64,000 nucleotides of DNA from Linyphia triangularis (taxonomy: Eukaryota > Arthropoda > Arachnida > Araneae > Linyphiidae): assembly GCA_963978545.1 (NCBI GenBank), contig OZ021732.1, positions 21,621,521-21,685,520 of the forward strand, given 5' to 3'. Below are positions 1-15,200 of the stretch, one piece after another (the stretch's first letter is position 1; each line of letters begins with the position of its first letter). The notes beneath the pieces are model-generated. The model was not told the origin of the DNA. It saw only the letters and a program-made list of their open reading frames with translations, and searched no databases. The translations under genes and the position numbers were made by a program.

Positions 1-3000
1 CTCAATTTAAACTATTGATAAATGGTATGTGAAAGTGTGACCCCTGGTTATTTAAAAAAATCCCGATGAAAATTCAAAATTAATTATAAATTTAATGAAT
101 GAATTAGAATGATCATATCGTAGAAGGTAAAAAATTAATGTGTGATTCCTTTTCTACTTTAAGCGGTCAGTGGAATATATAAGTAAAATTTGAGTAGTGC
201 ATTACGATTAAATTTGGTATATGTGTGACCCTTATATATTCAGAGTCGATTATTTCATGAAGGGTATGAAAGGTGTGACCCCTCAAATTTTCAAAACGTT
301 TAAAAAAAATTCAACATTGATTGGTTCTTGCATGTAATAAATGGAATAGAATTATCACAACGTTTAAGGTAACGAAATTAGTGTATGAATCCGTTTCTAA
401 TATAAGATATCAGTTAAATAATTGGAGTAAGATATGACAAAGAGTGATACGATGATACTAGATATTTGTGTGACCCCTCAATATAAACTCGATTCCTAAA
501 AGTTATGTGAAGGTGTGACCCCTGATTGTTTAAAAATATTTCCTTGAAATTTCCGTATTCCTAGTAAAATTTGATGAACGCAGTAGAATTGTCATAACTT
601 TGAAGTTAAAGAACCATTATGTGATAACCCATTTTAATATAACTTGTTAGTTGAATAATTGGTGTAAGATCAGAATAGAATATCACGATGATATTTGGTT
701 ATTGTGTGACCCCTCAATTTAAACTATTGATAAATGGTATGTGAAGGTGTGACCCCTGATTATTTAAAAATATTTCAATGAAAATTCGAAATTGGTTCTA
801 AATTTAATGAATGAAGTAGACTGACCATATCGTAGAAGGTAAAGAAATTAATGTTACGATTAACTTTTGTATATGTGTGACCCTTAAATATTCAGAGTAG
901 ATTATTTCATGAAGGTTATGAGAAGGTATGACCCCTCATTTTTTCAAATATGTCAACGAAGTTACAGTATTTATTCTAAATTTGAACAAAATAGAATTAT
1001 CATAACGTCAAAAGTTAAAGAACCATGGTGTGACCCATTCTAATATAAGTTGTTAGTTGAATAATTGGTGTAAGACCGTTATAGAACGTCATGATGATGT
1101 TTGGTTTTTGTGTGACCCCTCAATTTAAACTATTGATAAATGGTATGTGAAGGTGTGGCCCCTGATTATTTAAAAATATTTCAATATAAATTCAAAATTG
1201 ATTCTAAATTTAATGAATGAAGTAGAATGACCATATCAAAGAAGGTAAAGAAATTGATGTTACGATTAAATTTGGCATATGTGTGACCCTTATACATTCA
1301 GAGTCGATTATTTGGTAATGGTTATGAGAAGGTGTGACCCCTGATGTTTTCAAATATGTCTTCTAAATAGCAGTGTTTATTCTAAATTTGATGAATAGAA
1401 TTATCATAATGTCGAAGTTAATGAACCATAATGTGATAACCCATTCTTATAAGATGTTAGTTGAATATTTGGTGCAAGATTGGCATAGAGTATTTCGATG
1501 ATGTTTGGTCTATATGTGACCCCTCAATTAAGAGTCGATTAAAGAAGGGTATGAGAAAGTGTGATCCTTGGTGTGAAGAGAAGGTAGTAATTAAAATATT
1601 TAAATGTTCCCCCTTAATTCAAATCCCTTAATTATTTTATCATATTTCAATGAATTTCCAAATTTATTCTAAATTTAATATTAAAGTACAGTTTACCACT
1701 ACGAAGAAGTTAAAAAAACATGGTGTGTTAACCCTTTTCTAATAAAAACAGTTGGTTGAGTAATTGGTGTAAGGATAAAATAGAGTAATTGCGATGATAT
1801 TTGGTATTTGTGTGACCCCTCAATTTAAACTATTGATAAATGGTATGTGAAAGTGTGACCCCTGGTTATTTAAAAAAATCCCGATGAAAATTCAAAATTA
1901 ATTATAAATTTAATGAATGAATTAGAATGATCATATCGTAGAAGGTAAAAAATTAATGTGTGATTCCTTTTCTACTTTAAGCGGTCAGTGGAATATATAA
2001 GTAAAATTTGAGTAGTGTACGATTAAATTTGGTATATGTGTGACCCTTATATATTCAGAGTCGATTATTTCATGAAGGGTATGAAAGGTGTGACCCCTCA
2101 AATTTTCAAAACGTTTAAAAAAAATTCAACATTGATTGGTTCTTGCATCTAATAAATGGAATAGAATTATCACAACGTTTAAGGTAACGAAATTAGTGTA
2201 TGAATCCGTTTCTAATATAAGATATCAGTTAAATAATTGGAGTAAGATATGACAAAGAGTGATACGATGATTCTAGATATTTGTGTGACCCCTCAATATA
2301 AACTCGATTCCTAAAAGTTATGTGAAGGTGTGACCCCTGATTGTTTAAAAATATTTCCTTGAAATTTCCGTATTCCTAGTAAAATTTGATGAACGCAGTA
2401 GAATTGTCATAACTTTGAAGTTAAAGAACCATTATGTGATAACCCATTTTAATATAACTTGTTAGTTGAATAATTGGTGTAAGATCAGAATAGAAAATCA
2501 CGATGATATTTGGTTATTGTGTGACCCCTCAATTTAAACTATTGATAAATGGTATGTGAAGGTGTGACCCCTGATTATTTAAAAATATTTCAATGAAAAT
2601 TCGAAATTGGTTCTAAATTTAATGAATGAAGTAGACTGACCATATCGTAGAAGGTAAAGAAATTAATGTTACGATTAACTTTTGTATATGTGTGACCCTT
2701 AAATATTCAGAGTAGATTATTTCATGAAGGTTATGAGAAGGTATGACCCCTCATTTTTTCAAATATGTCAACGAAGTTACAGTATTTATTCTAAATTTGA
2801 ACAAAATAGAATTATCATAACGTCAAAAGTTAAAGAACCATGGTGTGACCCATTCTAATATAAGTTGTTAGTTGAATAATTGGTGTAAGACCGTTATAGA
2901 ACGTCATGATGATGTTTGGTTTTTGTGTGACCCCTCAATTTAAACTATTGATAAATGGTATGTGAAGGTGTGGCCCCTGATTATTTAAAAATATTTCAAT

Positions 3001-6000
3001 ATAAATTCAAAATTGATTCTAAATTTAATGAATGAAGTAGAATGACCATATCAAAGAAGGTAAAGAAATTGATGTTACGATTAAATTTGGCATATATGTG
3101 ACCCTTATATATTCAGAGTCGATTATTTGGTAATGGTTATGAGAAGGTGTGACCCCTGGTGTTTTCAAATATGTCTACTAAATATCAGTGTTTATTCTAA
3201 ATTTGATGAATAGAATTATCATAATGTCGAAGTTAATGAACCATAATGTGATAACCCATTCTTATAAGATGTTAGTTGAATATTTGGTGCAAGATTGGCA
3301 TAGAGTATTTCGATGATGTTTGGTCTATATGTGACCCCTCAATTAAGAGTCGATTAAAGAAGGGTATGAGAAAGTGTGATCCTTGGTGTGAAGAGAAGGT
3401 AGTAATTAAAATATTTAAATGTTCCCCCTTAATTCAAATCCCTTAATTATTTTATCATATTTCAATGAATTTCCAAATTTATTCTAAATTTAATATTAAA
3501 GTACAGTTTACCACTACGAAGAAGTTAAAAAAACATGGTGTGTTAACCCTTTTCTAATAAAAACAGTTGGTTGAGTAATTGGTGTAAGGATAAAATAGAG
3601 TAATTGCGATGATATTTGGTATTTGTGTGACCCCTCAATTTAAACTATTGATAAATGGTATGTGAAAGTGTGACCCCTGGTTATTTAAAAAAATCCCGAT
3701 GAAAATTCAAAATTAATTATAAATTTAATGAATGAATTAGAATGATCATATCGTAGAAGGTAAAAAATTAATGTGTGATTCCTTTTCTACTTTAAGCGGT
3801 CAGTGGAATATATAAGTAAAATTTGAGTAGTGCATTACGATTAAATTTGGTATATGTGTGACCCTTATATATTCAGAGTCGATTATTTCATGAAGGGTAT
3901 GAAAGGTGTGACCCCTCAAATTTTCAAAAAGTTTAAAAAAAATTCAACATTGATTGGTTCTTGCATCTAATAAATGGAATAGAATTATCACAACATTTAA
4001 GGTAACGAAATTAGTGTATGAATCCGTTTCTAATATAAGATATCAGTTAAATAATTGGAGTAAGATATGACAAAGAGTGATACGATGATACTAGATATTT
4101 GTGTGACCCCTCAATATAAACTCGATTCCTAAAAGTTATGTGAAGGTGTGACCCCTGATTGTTTAAAAATATTTCCTTGAAATTTCCGTATTCCTAGTAA
4201 AATTTGATGAACGCAGTAGAATTGTCATAACTTTGAAGTTAAAGAACCATTATGTGATAACCCATTTTAATATAACTTGTTAGTTGAATAATTGGTGTAA
4301 GATCAGAATAGAAAATCACGATGATATTTGGTTATTGTGTGACCCCTCAATTTAAACTATTGATAAATGGTATGTAAAGGTGTGACCCCTGATTATTTAA
4401 AAATATTTCAATGAAAATTCGAAATTGGTTCTAAATTTAATGAATGAAGTAGACTGACCATATCGTAGAAGGTAAAGAAATTAATGTTACGATTAACTTT
4501 TGTATATGTGTGACCCTTAAATATTCAGAGTAGATTATTTCATGAAGGTTATGAGAAGGTATGACCCCTCATTTTTTCAAATATGTCAACGAAGTTACAG
4601 TATTTATTCTAAATTTGAACAAAATAGAATTATCATAACGTCAAAAGTTAAAGAACCATGGTGTGACCCATTCTAATATAAGTTGTTAGTTGAATAATTG
4701 GTGTAAGACCGTTATAGAACGTCATGATGATGTTTGGATTTTGTGTGACCCCTCAATTTAAACTATTGATAAATGGTATGTGAAGGTGTGGCCCCTGATT
4801 ATTTAAAAATATTTCAATATAAATTCAAAATTGATTCTAAATTTAATGAATGAAGTAGAATGACCATATCAAAGAAGGTAAAGAAATTGATGTTACGATT
4901 AAATTTGGCATATGTGTGACCCTTATATATTCAGAGTCGATTATTTGGTAATGGTTATGAGAAGGTGTGACCCCTGGTGTTTTCAAATATGTCTACTAAA
5001 TATCAGTGTTTATTCTAAATTTGATGAATAGAATTATCATAATGTCGAAGTTAATGAACCATAATGTGATAACCCATTCTTATAAGATGTTAGTTGAATA
5101 TTTGGTGCAAGATTGGCATAGAGTATTTCGATGATGTTTGGTCTATATGTGACCCCTCAATTAAGAGTCGATTAAAGAAGGGTATGAGAAAGTGTGATCC
5201 TTGGTGTGAAGAGAAGGTAGTAATTAAAATATTTAAATGTTCCCCCTTAATTCAAATCCCTTAATTATTTTATCATATTTCAATGAATTTCCAAATTTAT
5301 TCTAAATTTAATATTAAAGTACAGTTTACCACTACGAAGAAGTTAAAAAAACATGGTGTGTTAACCCTTTTCTAATAAAAACAGTTGGTTGAGTAATTGG
5401 TGTAAGGATAAAATAGAGTAATTGCGATGATATTTGGTATTTGTGTGACCCCTCAATTTAAACTATTGATAAATGGTATGTGAAAGTGTGACCCCTGGTT
5501 ATTTAAAAAAATCCCGATGAAAATTCAAAATTAATTATAAATTTAATGAATGAATTAGAATGATCATATCGTAGAAGGTAACAAATTAATGTGTGATTCC
5601 TTTTCTACTTTAAGCGGTCAGTGGAATATATAAGTAAAATTTGAGTAGTGCATTACGATTAAATTTGGTATATGTGTGACCCTTATATATTCAGAGTCGA
5701 TTATTTCATGAAGGGTATGAAAGGTGTGACCCCTCAAATTTTCAAAACGTTTAAAAAAAATTCAACATTGATTGGTTCTTGCATGTAATAAATGGAATAG
5801 AATTATCACAACGTTTAAGGTAACGAAATTAGTGTATGAATCCGTTTCTAATATAAGATATCAGTTAAATAATTGGAGTAAGATATGACAAAGAGTGATA
5901 CGATGATACTAGATATTTGTGTGACCCCTCAATATAAACTCGATTCCTAAAAGTTATGTGAAGGTGTGACCCCTGATTGTTTAAAAATATTTCCTTGAAA

Positions 6001-7265
6001 TTTCCGTATTCCTAGTAAAATTTGATGAACGCAGTAGAATTGTCATAACTTTGAAGTTAAAGAACCATTATGTGATAACCCATTTTAATATAACTCGTTA
6101 GTTGAATAATTGGTGTAAGATCAGAATAGAAAATCACGATGATATTTGGTTATTGTGTGACCCCTCAATTTAAACTATTGATAAATGGTATGTGAAGGTG
6201 TGACCCCTGATTATTTAAAAATATTTCAATGAAAATTCAAAATTGGTTCTAAATTTAATGAATGAAGTAGACTGACCATATCGTAGAAGGTAAAGAAATT
6301 AATGTTACGATTAACTTTTGTATATGTGTGACCCTTAAATATTCAGAGTAGATTATTTCATGAAGGTTATGAGAAGGTATGACCCCTCATTTTTTCAAAT
6401 ATGTCAACGAAGTTACAGTATTTATTCTAAATTTGAACAAAATAGAATTATCATAACGTCAAAAGTTAAAGAACCATGGTGTGACCCATTCTAATATAAG
6501 TTGTTAGTTGAATAATTGGTGTAAGACCGTTATAGAACGTCATGATGATGTTTGGTTTTTGTGTGACCCCTCAATTTAAACTATTGATAAATGGTATGTG
6601 AAGGTGTGGCCCCTGATTATTTAAAAATATTTCAATATAAATTCAAAATTGATTCTAAATTTAATGAATGAAGTAGAATGACCATATCAAAGAAGGTAAA
6701 GAAATTGATGTTACGATTAAATTTGGCATATGTGTGACCCTTATACATTCAGAGTCGATTATTTGGTAATGGTTATGAGAAGGTGTGACCCCTGATGTTT
6801 TCAAATATGTCTTCTAAATAGCAGTGTTTATTCTAAATTTGATGAATAGAATTATCATAATGTCGAAGTTATTGAACCATAATGTGATAACCCATTCTTA
6901 TAAGATGTTAGTTGAATATTTGGTGCAAGATTGGCATAGAGTATTTCGATGATGTTTGGTCTATATGTGACCCCTCAATTAAGAGTCGATTAAAGAAGGG
7001 TATGAGAAAGTGTGATCCTTGGTGTGAAGAGAAGGTAGTAACTAAAATATTTAAATGTTCCCCCTTAATTCAAATCCCTTAATTATTTTATCATATTTCA
7101 ATGAATTTCCAAATTTATTCTAAATTTAATATTAAAGTACAGTTTACCACTACGAAGAAGTTAAAAAAACATGGTGTGTTAACCCTTTTCTAATAAAAAC
7201 GGTTGAGTAATTGGTGTAAGGATAAAATAGAGTAATTGCGATGATATTTGGTATTTGTGTGACCC
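1..7265. repeat. HOR-A: four ~1,816-bp higher-order repeats
   Basis: The start of the window recurs at 1,819, 3,634, 5,452 and 7,266, giving unit lengths of 1,818, 1,815, 1,818 and 1,814 bp. Each unit contains eight box pairs, near 223, 467, 705, 876, 1,110, 1,281, 1,515 and 1,810 in the first copy. Within a unit the monomers differ clearly; between units they are almost the same. Unit 2, for instance, lacks three bases of a TGCATTACG stretch near 2,013. This is the signature of a satellite homogenised at the level of the multimer. The fifth copy (7,266-8,492) is internally deleted to 1,227 bp. Confidence 0.95.
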
Positions 7266-10200
7266 CTCAATTTAAACTATTGATAAATGGTATGTGAAAG
7301 TGTGACTCCTGGTTATTTAAAAAAATCCCGATGAAAATTCAAAATTAATTATAAATTTAATGAATGAATTAGAATGATCATATCGTAGAAGGTAAAGAAA
7401 TTAATGTGTGATTCCTTTTCTACTTTAAGCGGTCAGTGGAATATATAAGTAAAATTTGAGTAGTGTATTACGATTAAATTTTGTATATGTGTGACCCTTA
7501 TATATTCAGAGTCGGTTATTTCATGAAGGGTATGAAAGGTGTGACCCCTCATTTTTTCAAAACGTTTAAAAAAAATTCAACATTGATTGGTTCTTGCATC
7601 TAATAAATGGAATAGAATTATCACAACGTTTAAGGTAACGAAATTAGTGTATGAATCTGTTACTAATATAAGCAATTAGTTGAATAATTAAAGTAAGATT
7701 TGACAAAGAGTGTTATGATGATACTAGATATTTGTGTGAACCCTCAATTTAATCTCCACTCCTAAAAGTTATGTGAAGGTGTGACTCCTGATTGTTTAAA
7801 AAAATTTCAATGAAAATTCAAAATTGATTCTAAATTTAATGAATGAAGTAGAATGATCATATCGTAGAAGGTAAAGAAATTAATGTGTGATCCCTTTTTT
7901 ACTTTAAACGGTCAGTGGAAAATATAAGTAAAATTTGAGTAGTGTATTACGATTAAATTTGGTATATGTGTGACCCTTAAATATTCAGAGTAGATTATTT
8001 CATGAAGGTTATGAGAAGGTATGACCCCTCATTTTTTCAAATATGTCTACGAAATAGCAATGTTTATTCTAAATTTGATGAATAGAATTATAATGTCGAA
8101 GTTAATGAACCTTAATGAGATAACCCATTCTAATAAGATGTTAGTTGAATATTTGGTGCAAGATTGGCATAGAGTATTTCGATGATGTTTGGTCTGTGTG
8201 ACCCCTCAATTAAGAGTCGATTAAAGAAGGGTATGAGAAAGTTTGATGAGAAAGTAGTAATTAAAAATATTTCAATGTTTCCCCCCCTAATTCAAATCCC
8301 TTAATTATTTTATCATATTTGAATGAAATTTCCAAATTTATTCTAAATTTAATATTAAAGTACAGTTTACCACTACGAAGAAGTTAAAAAAACATGGTGT
8401 GTTAACCCTTTTCTAATAAAAACAGTTGGTTGAGTAATTGGTGTAAGGATAAAATAGAGTAATTGCGATGATATTTGGTATTTGTGTGACCCCTCAATTT
8501 AAACTAATGATAAATGGTATGTGAAAGTGTGACCCCTGGTTATTTAAAAAAATCCCGATGAAAATTCAAAATTAATTATAAATTTAATGAATGAATTAGA
8601 ATGATCATATCGTAGAAGGTAAAGAAATTAATGTGTGATTCCTTTTCTACTTTAAGCGGTCAGTGGAATATATAAGTAAAATTTGAGTAGTGAATAACGA
8701 TTAAATTTGGTATATGTGTGACCCTTATATATTCAGAGTCGATTATTTCATGAAGGGTATGAAAGGTGTGACCCCTCAATTTTTAAAAACGTTTAAGAAA
8801 AATTCAACATTGATTGGTTCTTGCATCTAATAAATGGAATAGAATTATCACAACGTTTAAGGTAACAAAATTAGTGTAGGAATCCGTTTCTAATATAAGA
8901 TATCAGTTAAATAATTGGAGTAAGATATGACAAAGAGTGATACGATGATACTAGATATTTGTGTGACCCCTCAATATAAACTCGATTCCTAAAAATTATG
9001 TGAAGGTGTGACCCCTGATTGTTTAAAAATATTTCCATGAAATTTCCGTATTCCTAGTAAAATTTGATGAACGCAGTAGAATTGTCATAACGTTGAAGTT
9101 AAAGAACCATTATGTGATAACCCATTTTAATATAACTTGTTAGTTGAATAATTGGTGTAAGATCAAAATAGAAAATCACGATGATATTTGGTTATTGTGT
9201 GTCCCCTCAATTTAAACTATTGATAAATGGTATGTGAAGGTGTGACCCCTGATTATTTAAAAATATTTCAATGAAAATTCCAAATTGGTTCTAAATTTAA
9301 TGAATGAAGTAGATTGACCGTATCGTAGAAGGTAAAGAAATTAATGATACGATTAACTTTGGTATATGTGTGACCCTTAAATATTCAGAGTAGATTATTT
9401 CATGAAGGTTATGAGAAGGTATGACCCCTCATTTTTTCAAATATGTCAACGAAGTTACAGTATTTATTCTAAATTTGAACAAAATAGAATTATCATAACG
9501 TCAAAAGTTAAAGAACCATGGTGTGAACCATTCTAATATAAGTTGTTAGTTGAATAATTGGTTTAAGACCGTTATAGAACGTCATGATGATGTTTGGTTT
9601 TTGTGTGACCCCTCAATTTAAACTATTGATAAATGGTATGTGAAGGTGTGACCCCTGATTGTTTAAAAATATTTCCATGAAATTTCCGTATTCCTAGTAA
9701 AATTTGATGAACGCAGTTGAATTGTCATAACGTTGAAGTTAAAGAACCATTATGTGATAACCCATTTTAATATAACTTGTTAGTTGAATAATTGGTGTAA
9801 GATCAGAATAGAAAATCACGATGATATTTGGTTATTGTGTGACCCCTCAATTTAAACTATTGATAAATGGTATGTGAAGGTGTGACCCCTGATTATTTAA
9901 AAATATTTCAATGAAAATTCAAAATTGGTTCTAAATTTAATGAATGAAGTAGACTGACCATATCGTAGAAGGTAACGAAATTAATGTTACGATTAACTTT
10001 TCTATATGTGTGACCCTTAAATATTCAGAGTATATTATTTCATGAAGGTTATGAGAAGGTATGACGCCTCATTTTTGCAAATATGTCAATGAAGTTACAG
10101 TATTTATTCTAAATTTGAACAAAATAGAATTATCATAACGTCAAGAGTTAAAGAACCATTGTGTGACCCATTCTAATATAAGTTGTTAGTTGAATAATTG

Positions 10201-12270
10201 GTGTTAGACCCCTATAGAACGTAATGATGATGTTTGGTTTTTTTGTGACCCCTCAATTTAAACTAATGATAAATGGTATGTGAAGGTGTGACCCCTGATT
10301 ATTTAAAAATATTTCGATGCAAATTCAAAATTGATTATAAATTTAATGAATGAAGTAGAATGACCATATCGTAGAAAGTAAAGAAATTAATGTTACGATT
10401 AAATTTGGTATATTTGTGACAATTATATATTCAGAGTAGATTATTTCTTGAATTTTATGAGAAGGTATGACCCTTCATTTCTTCAAATATGTCTACAAAA
10501 GTACAGTATTTATTCTAAATTTGATGAACAAAATTGAATTATCATAATGTCGAAGTTAGAGAACCATTGTGTGACCCATTAAAGTATAACTTGTTAGTTG
10601 AATAATTGGTCTAAGATCATTATAGAACGTCAAGATAATGTTTGGTTTTTGTGTGAACCCTCAATTTAAACTATTGATAAATGGTTAGACCCCTGATTTT
10701 TTCGAAACGTTTCAGCAAAAGTTCAACATTGGTTATCGCATCTAATAAACGTAATTGAATTATCACAACGTTTAAAGTAACGAGATTAGTGTATGAATCC
10801 GTTTCTAATATAAGCAATTAGTTGAATAATTGAAGTAAGATTTGACTAAGATTGTTACGATGATGCTAAATATTTGTATGACCCCTCAATTTAAATTTAA
10901 TTCCTAAAAGGTATGTGAAGGTGTGACCCCTGATTGTTTGAAAATATTTCCTTAAAATTTCCATATTCATAGTAAAATTTGATGTACCCAGTTGAATCGT
11001 CATAACGTTGAAGTTAAAGAAACATTATGTGTGTATTAGGATAAAATATGGATAGTGCATTAAGAATACATATGGTATATGTGTGACCCTTCAATTAAGA
11101 GTCGGTTATTGAATTAAGATTATGAGAAAGTGTGACCCCTCATTTTTTCAAATATGTCTAAGAAATTACAGTAATAAATTCTAAATTTAATGAACAAAAT
11201 AGAATTATCATAGCGTCGAAGTGAAAGAACCATTGTGTGATAATCCATTTTAATATAAGTTGTTATTGGAATAATTGGTGTAAGATCGTTATAGAACGTC
11301 ACGACGATATTTGGTTTTTGTATGACCCCTCAATTTAAAGTATTGATAAATTATATGTGAAGGTGTGACCCCTGATTATATAAAAATATTTCAATGAAAA
11401 TTCAAAATTGATTCTAAATTTAATGAATGAAGTAGAATGACCATATCGTAGAAGGTAAAGAAATTAATGTTATGATTATATTTGGTATATGTGTTACCCT
11501 TTTATATTCAGAGTAGATTATTTCATGAAGGTTATGAAAAGAAGTGATACCTGATTTTTTCAAATATGTCTACGAAATAGCAGTGTTTATTCTAAATTTG
11601 ATAAATGGAATAGAATTATCATAATGATGAAGTTAAAGAACCATAATGTGATAACCAATTCTAATAAGATGTTAGTTGAATATTTGTGCAAGATTGGCAT
11701 ATAGTATTTCGATGATGTTTGGTCTATGTGTGACCCCTCAATTAAGAGTCGATTTAAAAATGGTATAATAAAGTGTGATCCTTGGTGTTATGAGAAGATA
11801 ATATTTAAATATATTTCATTGATCCCTTACTTTAAATCCCTTAATTATTTAAAAATGTTTCAATGAAATTTCAAAATTTATTCTAAATTTATTAATAAAC
11901 TACAGTTTACCACTACGTAGAAGTTAAAGAAATATGGTCTGTTAACCCTTTTCTACTAAAAGCAGTTCGTTGAATAATTGGTGAAAGGATAAAATAGAGT
12001 ATTACGATGATATTTGGTATTTTTGTGACCCCTCAATTTAAACACGATTAATAAAAGGTATATGCAGTTGTGACTCCTTAATATTTAAAAATATTTCAAT
12101 TAAATTAACGTATTCATATTAAAATTTAAAGAAAGAAGTAGAATTGTCATTACGTTGAAGTTAAAGCAACATAGTGTGTGTATTTGGGTAATATATGGAT
12201 AGTGCATTGCGAATACATGTGGTATTGTGTGACCCCTTATCACAGAATCGATTATGAAATTAATTTTATG
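7266..12270. repeat. Rearranged satellite 1 monomers
   Basis: Monomers here are of the same family but in broken order. A 1,227-bp derivative of HOR-A occupies 7,266-8,492. Another HOR-A-like run begins at 8,493, and a block near 9,000 is repeated near 9,640 (both contain GTGTGACCCCTGATTGTTT followed by a CGTATTCCTAG stretch). From about 10,457 to 12,270 the sequence matches 23,195-25,017 and about 32,160-33,973, so it is the tail of a unit of the larger HOR-B type. This stretch is therefore the transition between the two arrays. I see no gene in it. Confidence 0.9.
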
Positions 12271-15200
12271 GTTTACCCTTGAATTTTCACAAACGCGGTA
12301 AAAAATTGGAAAATATATTCTGGTAATTCCAGCCTAATTGCTGCGGTTGCTGTAATGGTCTAGAATCATCGTAATTGTGAAATTGACGAGTTGTAGTCCT
12401 TTATCCCAATTTAAATGAAAGAATTGATTCTAGTAGTTTAAATTTCCCTTTCTTGATTTGGATTCCTGACATGAAGGCAATAGAGTATTTGACCATAATG
12501 GTTAGACCTCCAGTAGTAATATCGAAATTGAAATGCTCTTCGAATTTAGATCTTCTGATTCCGAATTAATTTACTATGTTGTTAGTTGTGTTATTTTTAA
12601 AGGTGTGTCATTATATTGAACTGGAAAAGTTTGAGTGATAATACATGAAATTTATAGAGGTAATTTGAGTGGTAATATTTGGTAATAAAATTACGAATTG
12701 CATGGGATTAATACTTCTCCATGAGGTTCAGTTGTATGAACAAATGTGTCCCCTTCCTTTTCAACCTTTATTTGGTTTTCAGACGTGCCTGGTAAAAGTT
12801 TGAAATGCTTTCAATTCAACTTAAGTGAGGAGTTTGGCTTCCTATTGCTGGTTTGATTAAGCGGTCTTGGTTAGAAGTTGAAAATTTTGTTTAATTTGCA
12901 TTGGTATTGCGAAAAGATTGGTATAATTGTGACCCCTGTATTTAGAGTTGTGGATTCCTGACAGTTATGGGAAGGTGTGACCCTCGATTTTTTTAAAATA
13001 CGACAGCAAAATTACAATATTGATTCAAAATTTTACGGTCGAAATAGAATTGTCGTAACGTCGAATGCAACGAAATCAGTTGGTTGAAAAATTCGTTTAA
13101 GATTAGCATGGTGTTATTTTGTATATGCGTGACCCCTTAATTTAGAGTGGATTAATAAAAGAAACGAGGTTTGACCCCTGATTATTTTAAATATTTCAAC
13201 GGAATTTCAATTTTAATTCGAAATATGATTTCTGAAGCAGATTTATCATAACGTAGAAGGCAACGAAAGAAGTGTTTGTACCCCTTCCTATTATAAGCAG
13301 TTAGTAGAATAATTGGCATAGATTGCCATAGAGTTGTTTGGTATACATGTGACTCCTCAATTAAGATTGGATTAGTAAAACATACGAGATAGTTGAACCC
13401 CTGATTATTTTTAAATATTTCAACGATACTTCCGTATTTGTTTCAATTTAAATGAACGAATTACAGTTAATCATAACGTATGTATTAAAGAACCTTAAGC
13501 TGTTGAATAATAGGTATAAGATTGGAATAGAGTAATTACGTCTATATTTGGTGTATGTGTGACCCCTCAAGTTAAGAGTCGATTAAAGAAAGATATGAGA
13601 AGGTGTGACGCCTGATTTTTTTCCAATATGTCCACGAAATTGCAGTATTTAATCTAACATTAATGGTCTAAGAATTAACATAACGTCGAAGTTAAACAAC
13701 TCTTGTGTGATAACCCATTCTAATATAAGATTTTAGTTGAATAATTTGTGTAATATTGGCATAGATTATTACGATGATGTTTAGTCTATGTGTGACCCCT
13801 CAATTAAGAGTCGATTAAAGAATAGTATAAGAGAGTGTGATCCTTGGTGTGATGAGAAGGTAGTTTTTAAAAATGTTTTAATGTTCCCTTAATTCAAATT
13901 CCTTAATTATTTAAAAAAAATTTAATGAAATTTCCAAATTTATTCTAAATTTAATATTAAAATACGATTCACCACTGCGTAGAAGTCAAAAAAATATGAT
14001 GTGTTAACCCCTTTTTTGCTAATAGATGTTAGTCTAATAATTGGTGTAAGATCGGAATAGATCGTCATGAAGATATTTGGTTTTTGTGTGACACCTCAAT
14101 TTAAACTATTGATAAATGGTATGTGAAGGTGTGACCCCTGATTATTTAAAAAATATTTCAATGAAAATTTAAAATTGATTCTAAATTTAATGAATGAAGT
14201 AGAATGATCATATCGTAGAAGGTAAAGAAATTAATGTGTGATCCCTTTTCTACTTTAAGAGGTCAGTGGAATATATAAGTAAAATTTGAATAGTGTATTA
14301 CGATTAAATTTTGTATATGTGTGACCCTTATATATCCAAACTCAATTATTTCATGAATGTTATGAGACGGTGTGACCCCTGATTTTTTTCAAAACGTTTC
14401 AACAAAAGTTCAACATTGGTTCTTGCATCTAATAAACGGAATAGAATTATCACAAAGTTTAAGGTAACGAGATTAGTGTATGAATCTGTTACTAATATAA
14501 GCAATTAGTTGAATAATTGGAGTAAGATTTGACAAAGAGGGTTACGATGATACTAGATATTTGTGTGAACCCTCAATTTAAACTCCATTCCTAAAAGTTA
14601 TGTGAAGGTGTGACTCCTGATTGTTTAAAAAAATTTCAATGAAAATTCAAAATTGATTCTAAATTTAATGAATGAAGTAAAATGATCATATCGTAGAAGG
14701 TAAAGAAATTAATGTGTGATCCCTTTTTTACTTTAAGCGGTCAGTGGAATATATAAGTAAAATTTGAGAAGTGTATTACGATTAAATTTGGTATATGTGT
14801 GACCCTTAAATATTCAGAGTAGATTATTTCATGAAGGTTATGAGAAGGTATGACCCCTCATTTTTTCAAATATATCTACGAAATAGCAATGTTTATTCTA
14901 AATTTGATGAATAGAATTATAATGTCGAAGTTAATGAACCTTAATGAGATAACCCATTCTAATAAGATGTTAGTTGAATATTTGGTGCAAGATTGGCATA
15001 GAGTATTTCGATGATGTTTGGTCTGTGTGACCCCTCAATTAAGAGTCGATTAAAGAAGGGTATGAGAAAGTGTGATCCTTGGTGTGATGAGAAGGTAGTA
15101 ATTAAAAATATTTCAATGTTCCCCCTTAATTCAAATCCCTTAATTATTTTATCATATTTGAATGAAATTTCCAAATTTATTTTAAATTTAATATTAAAGT

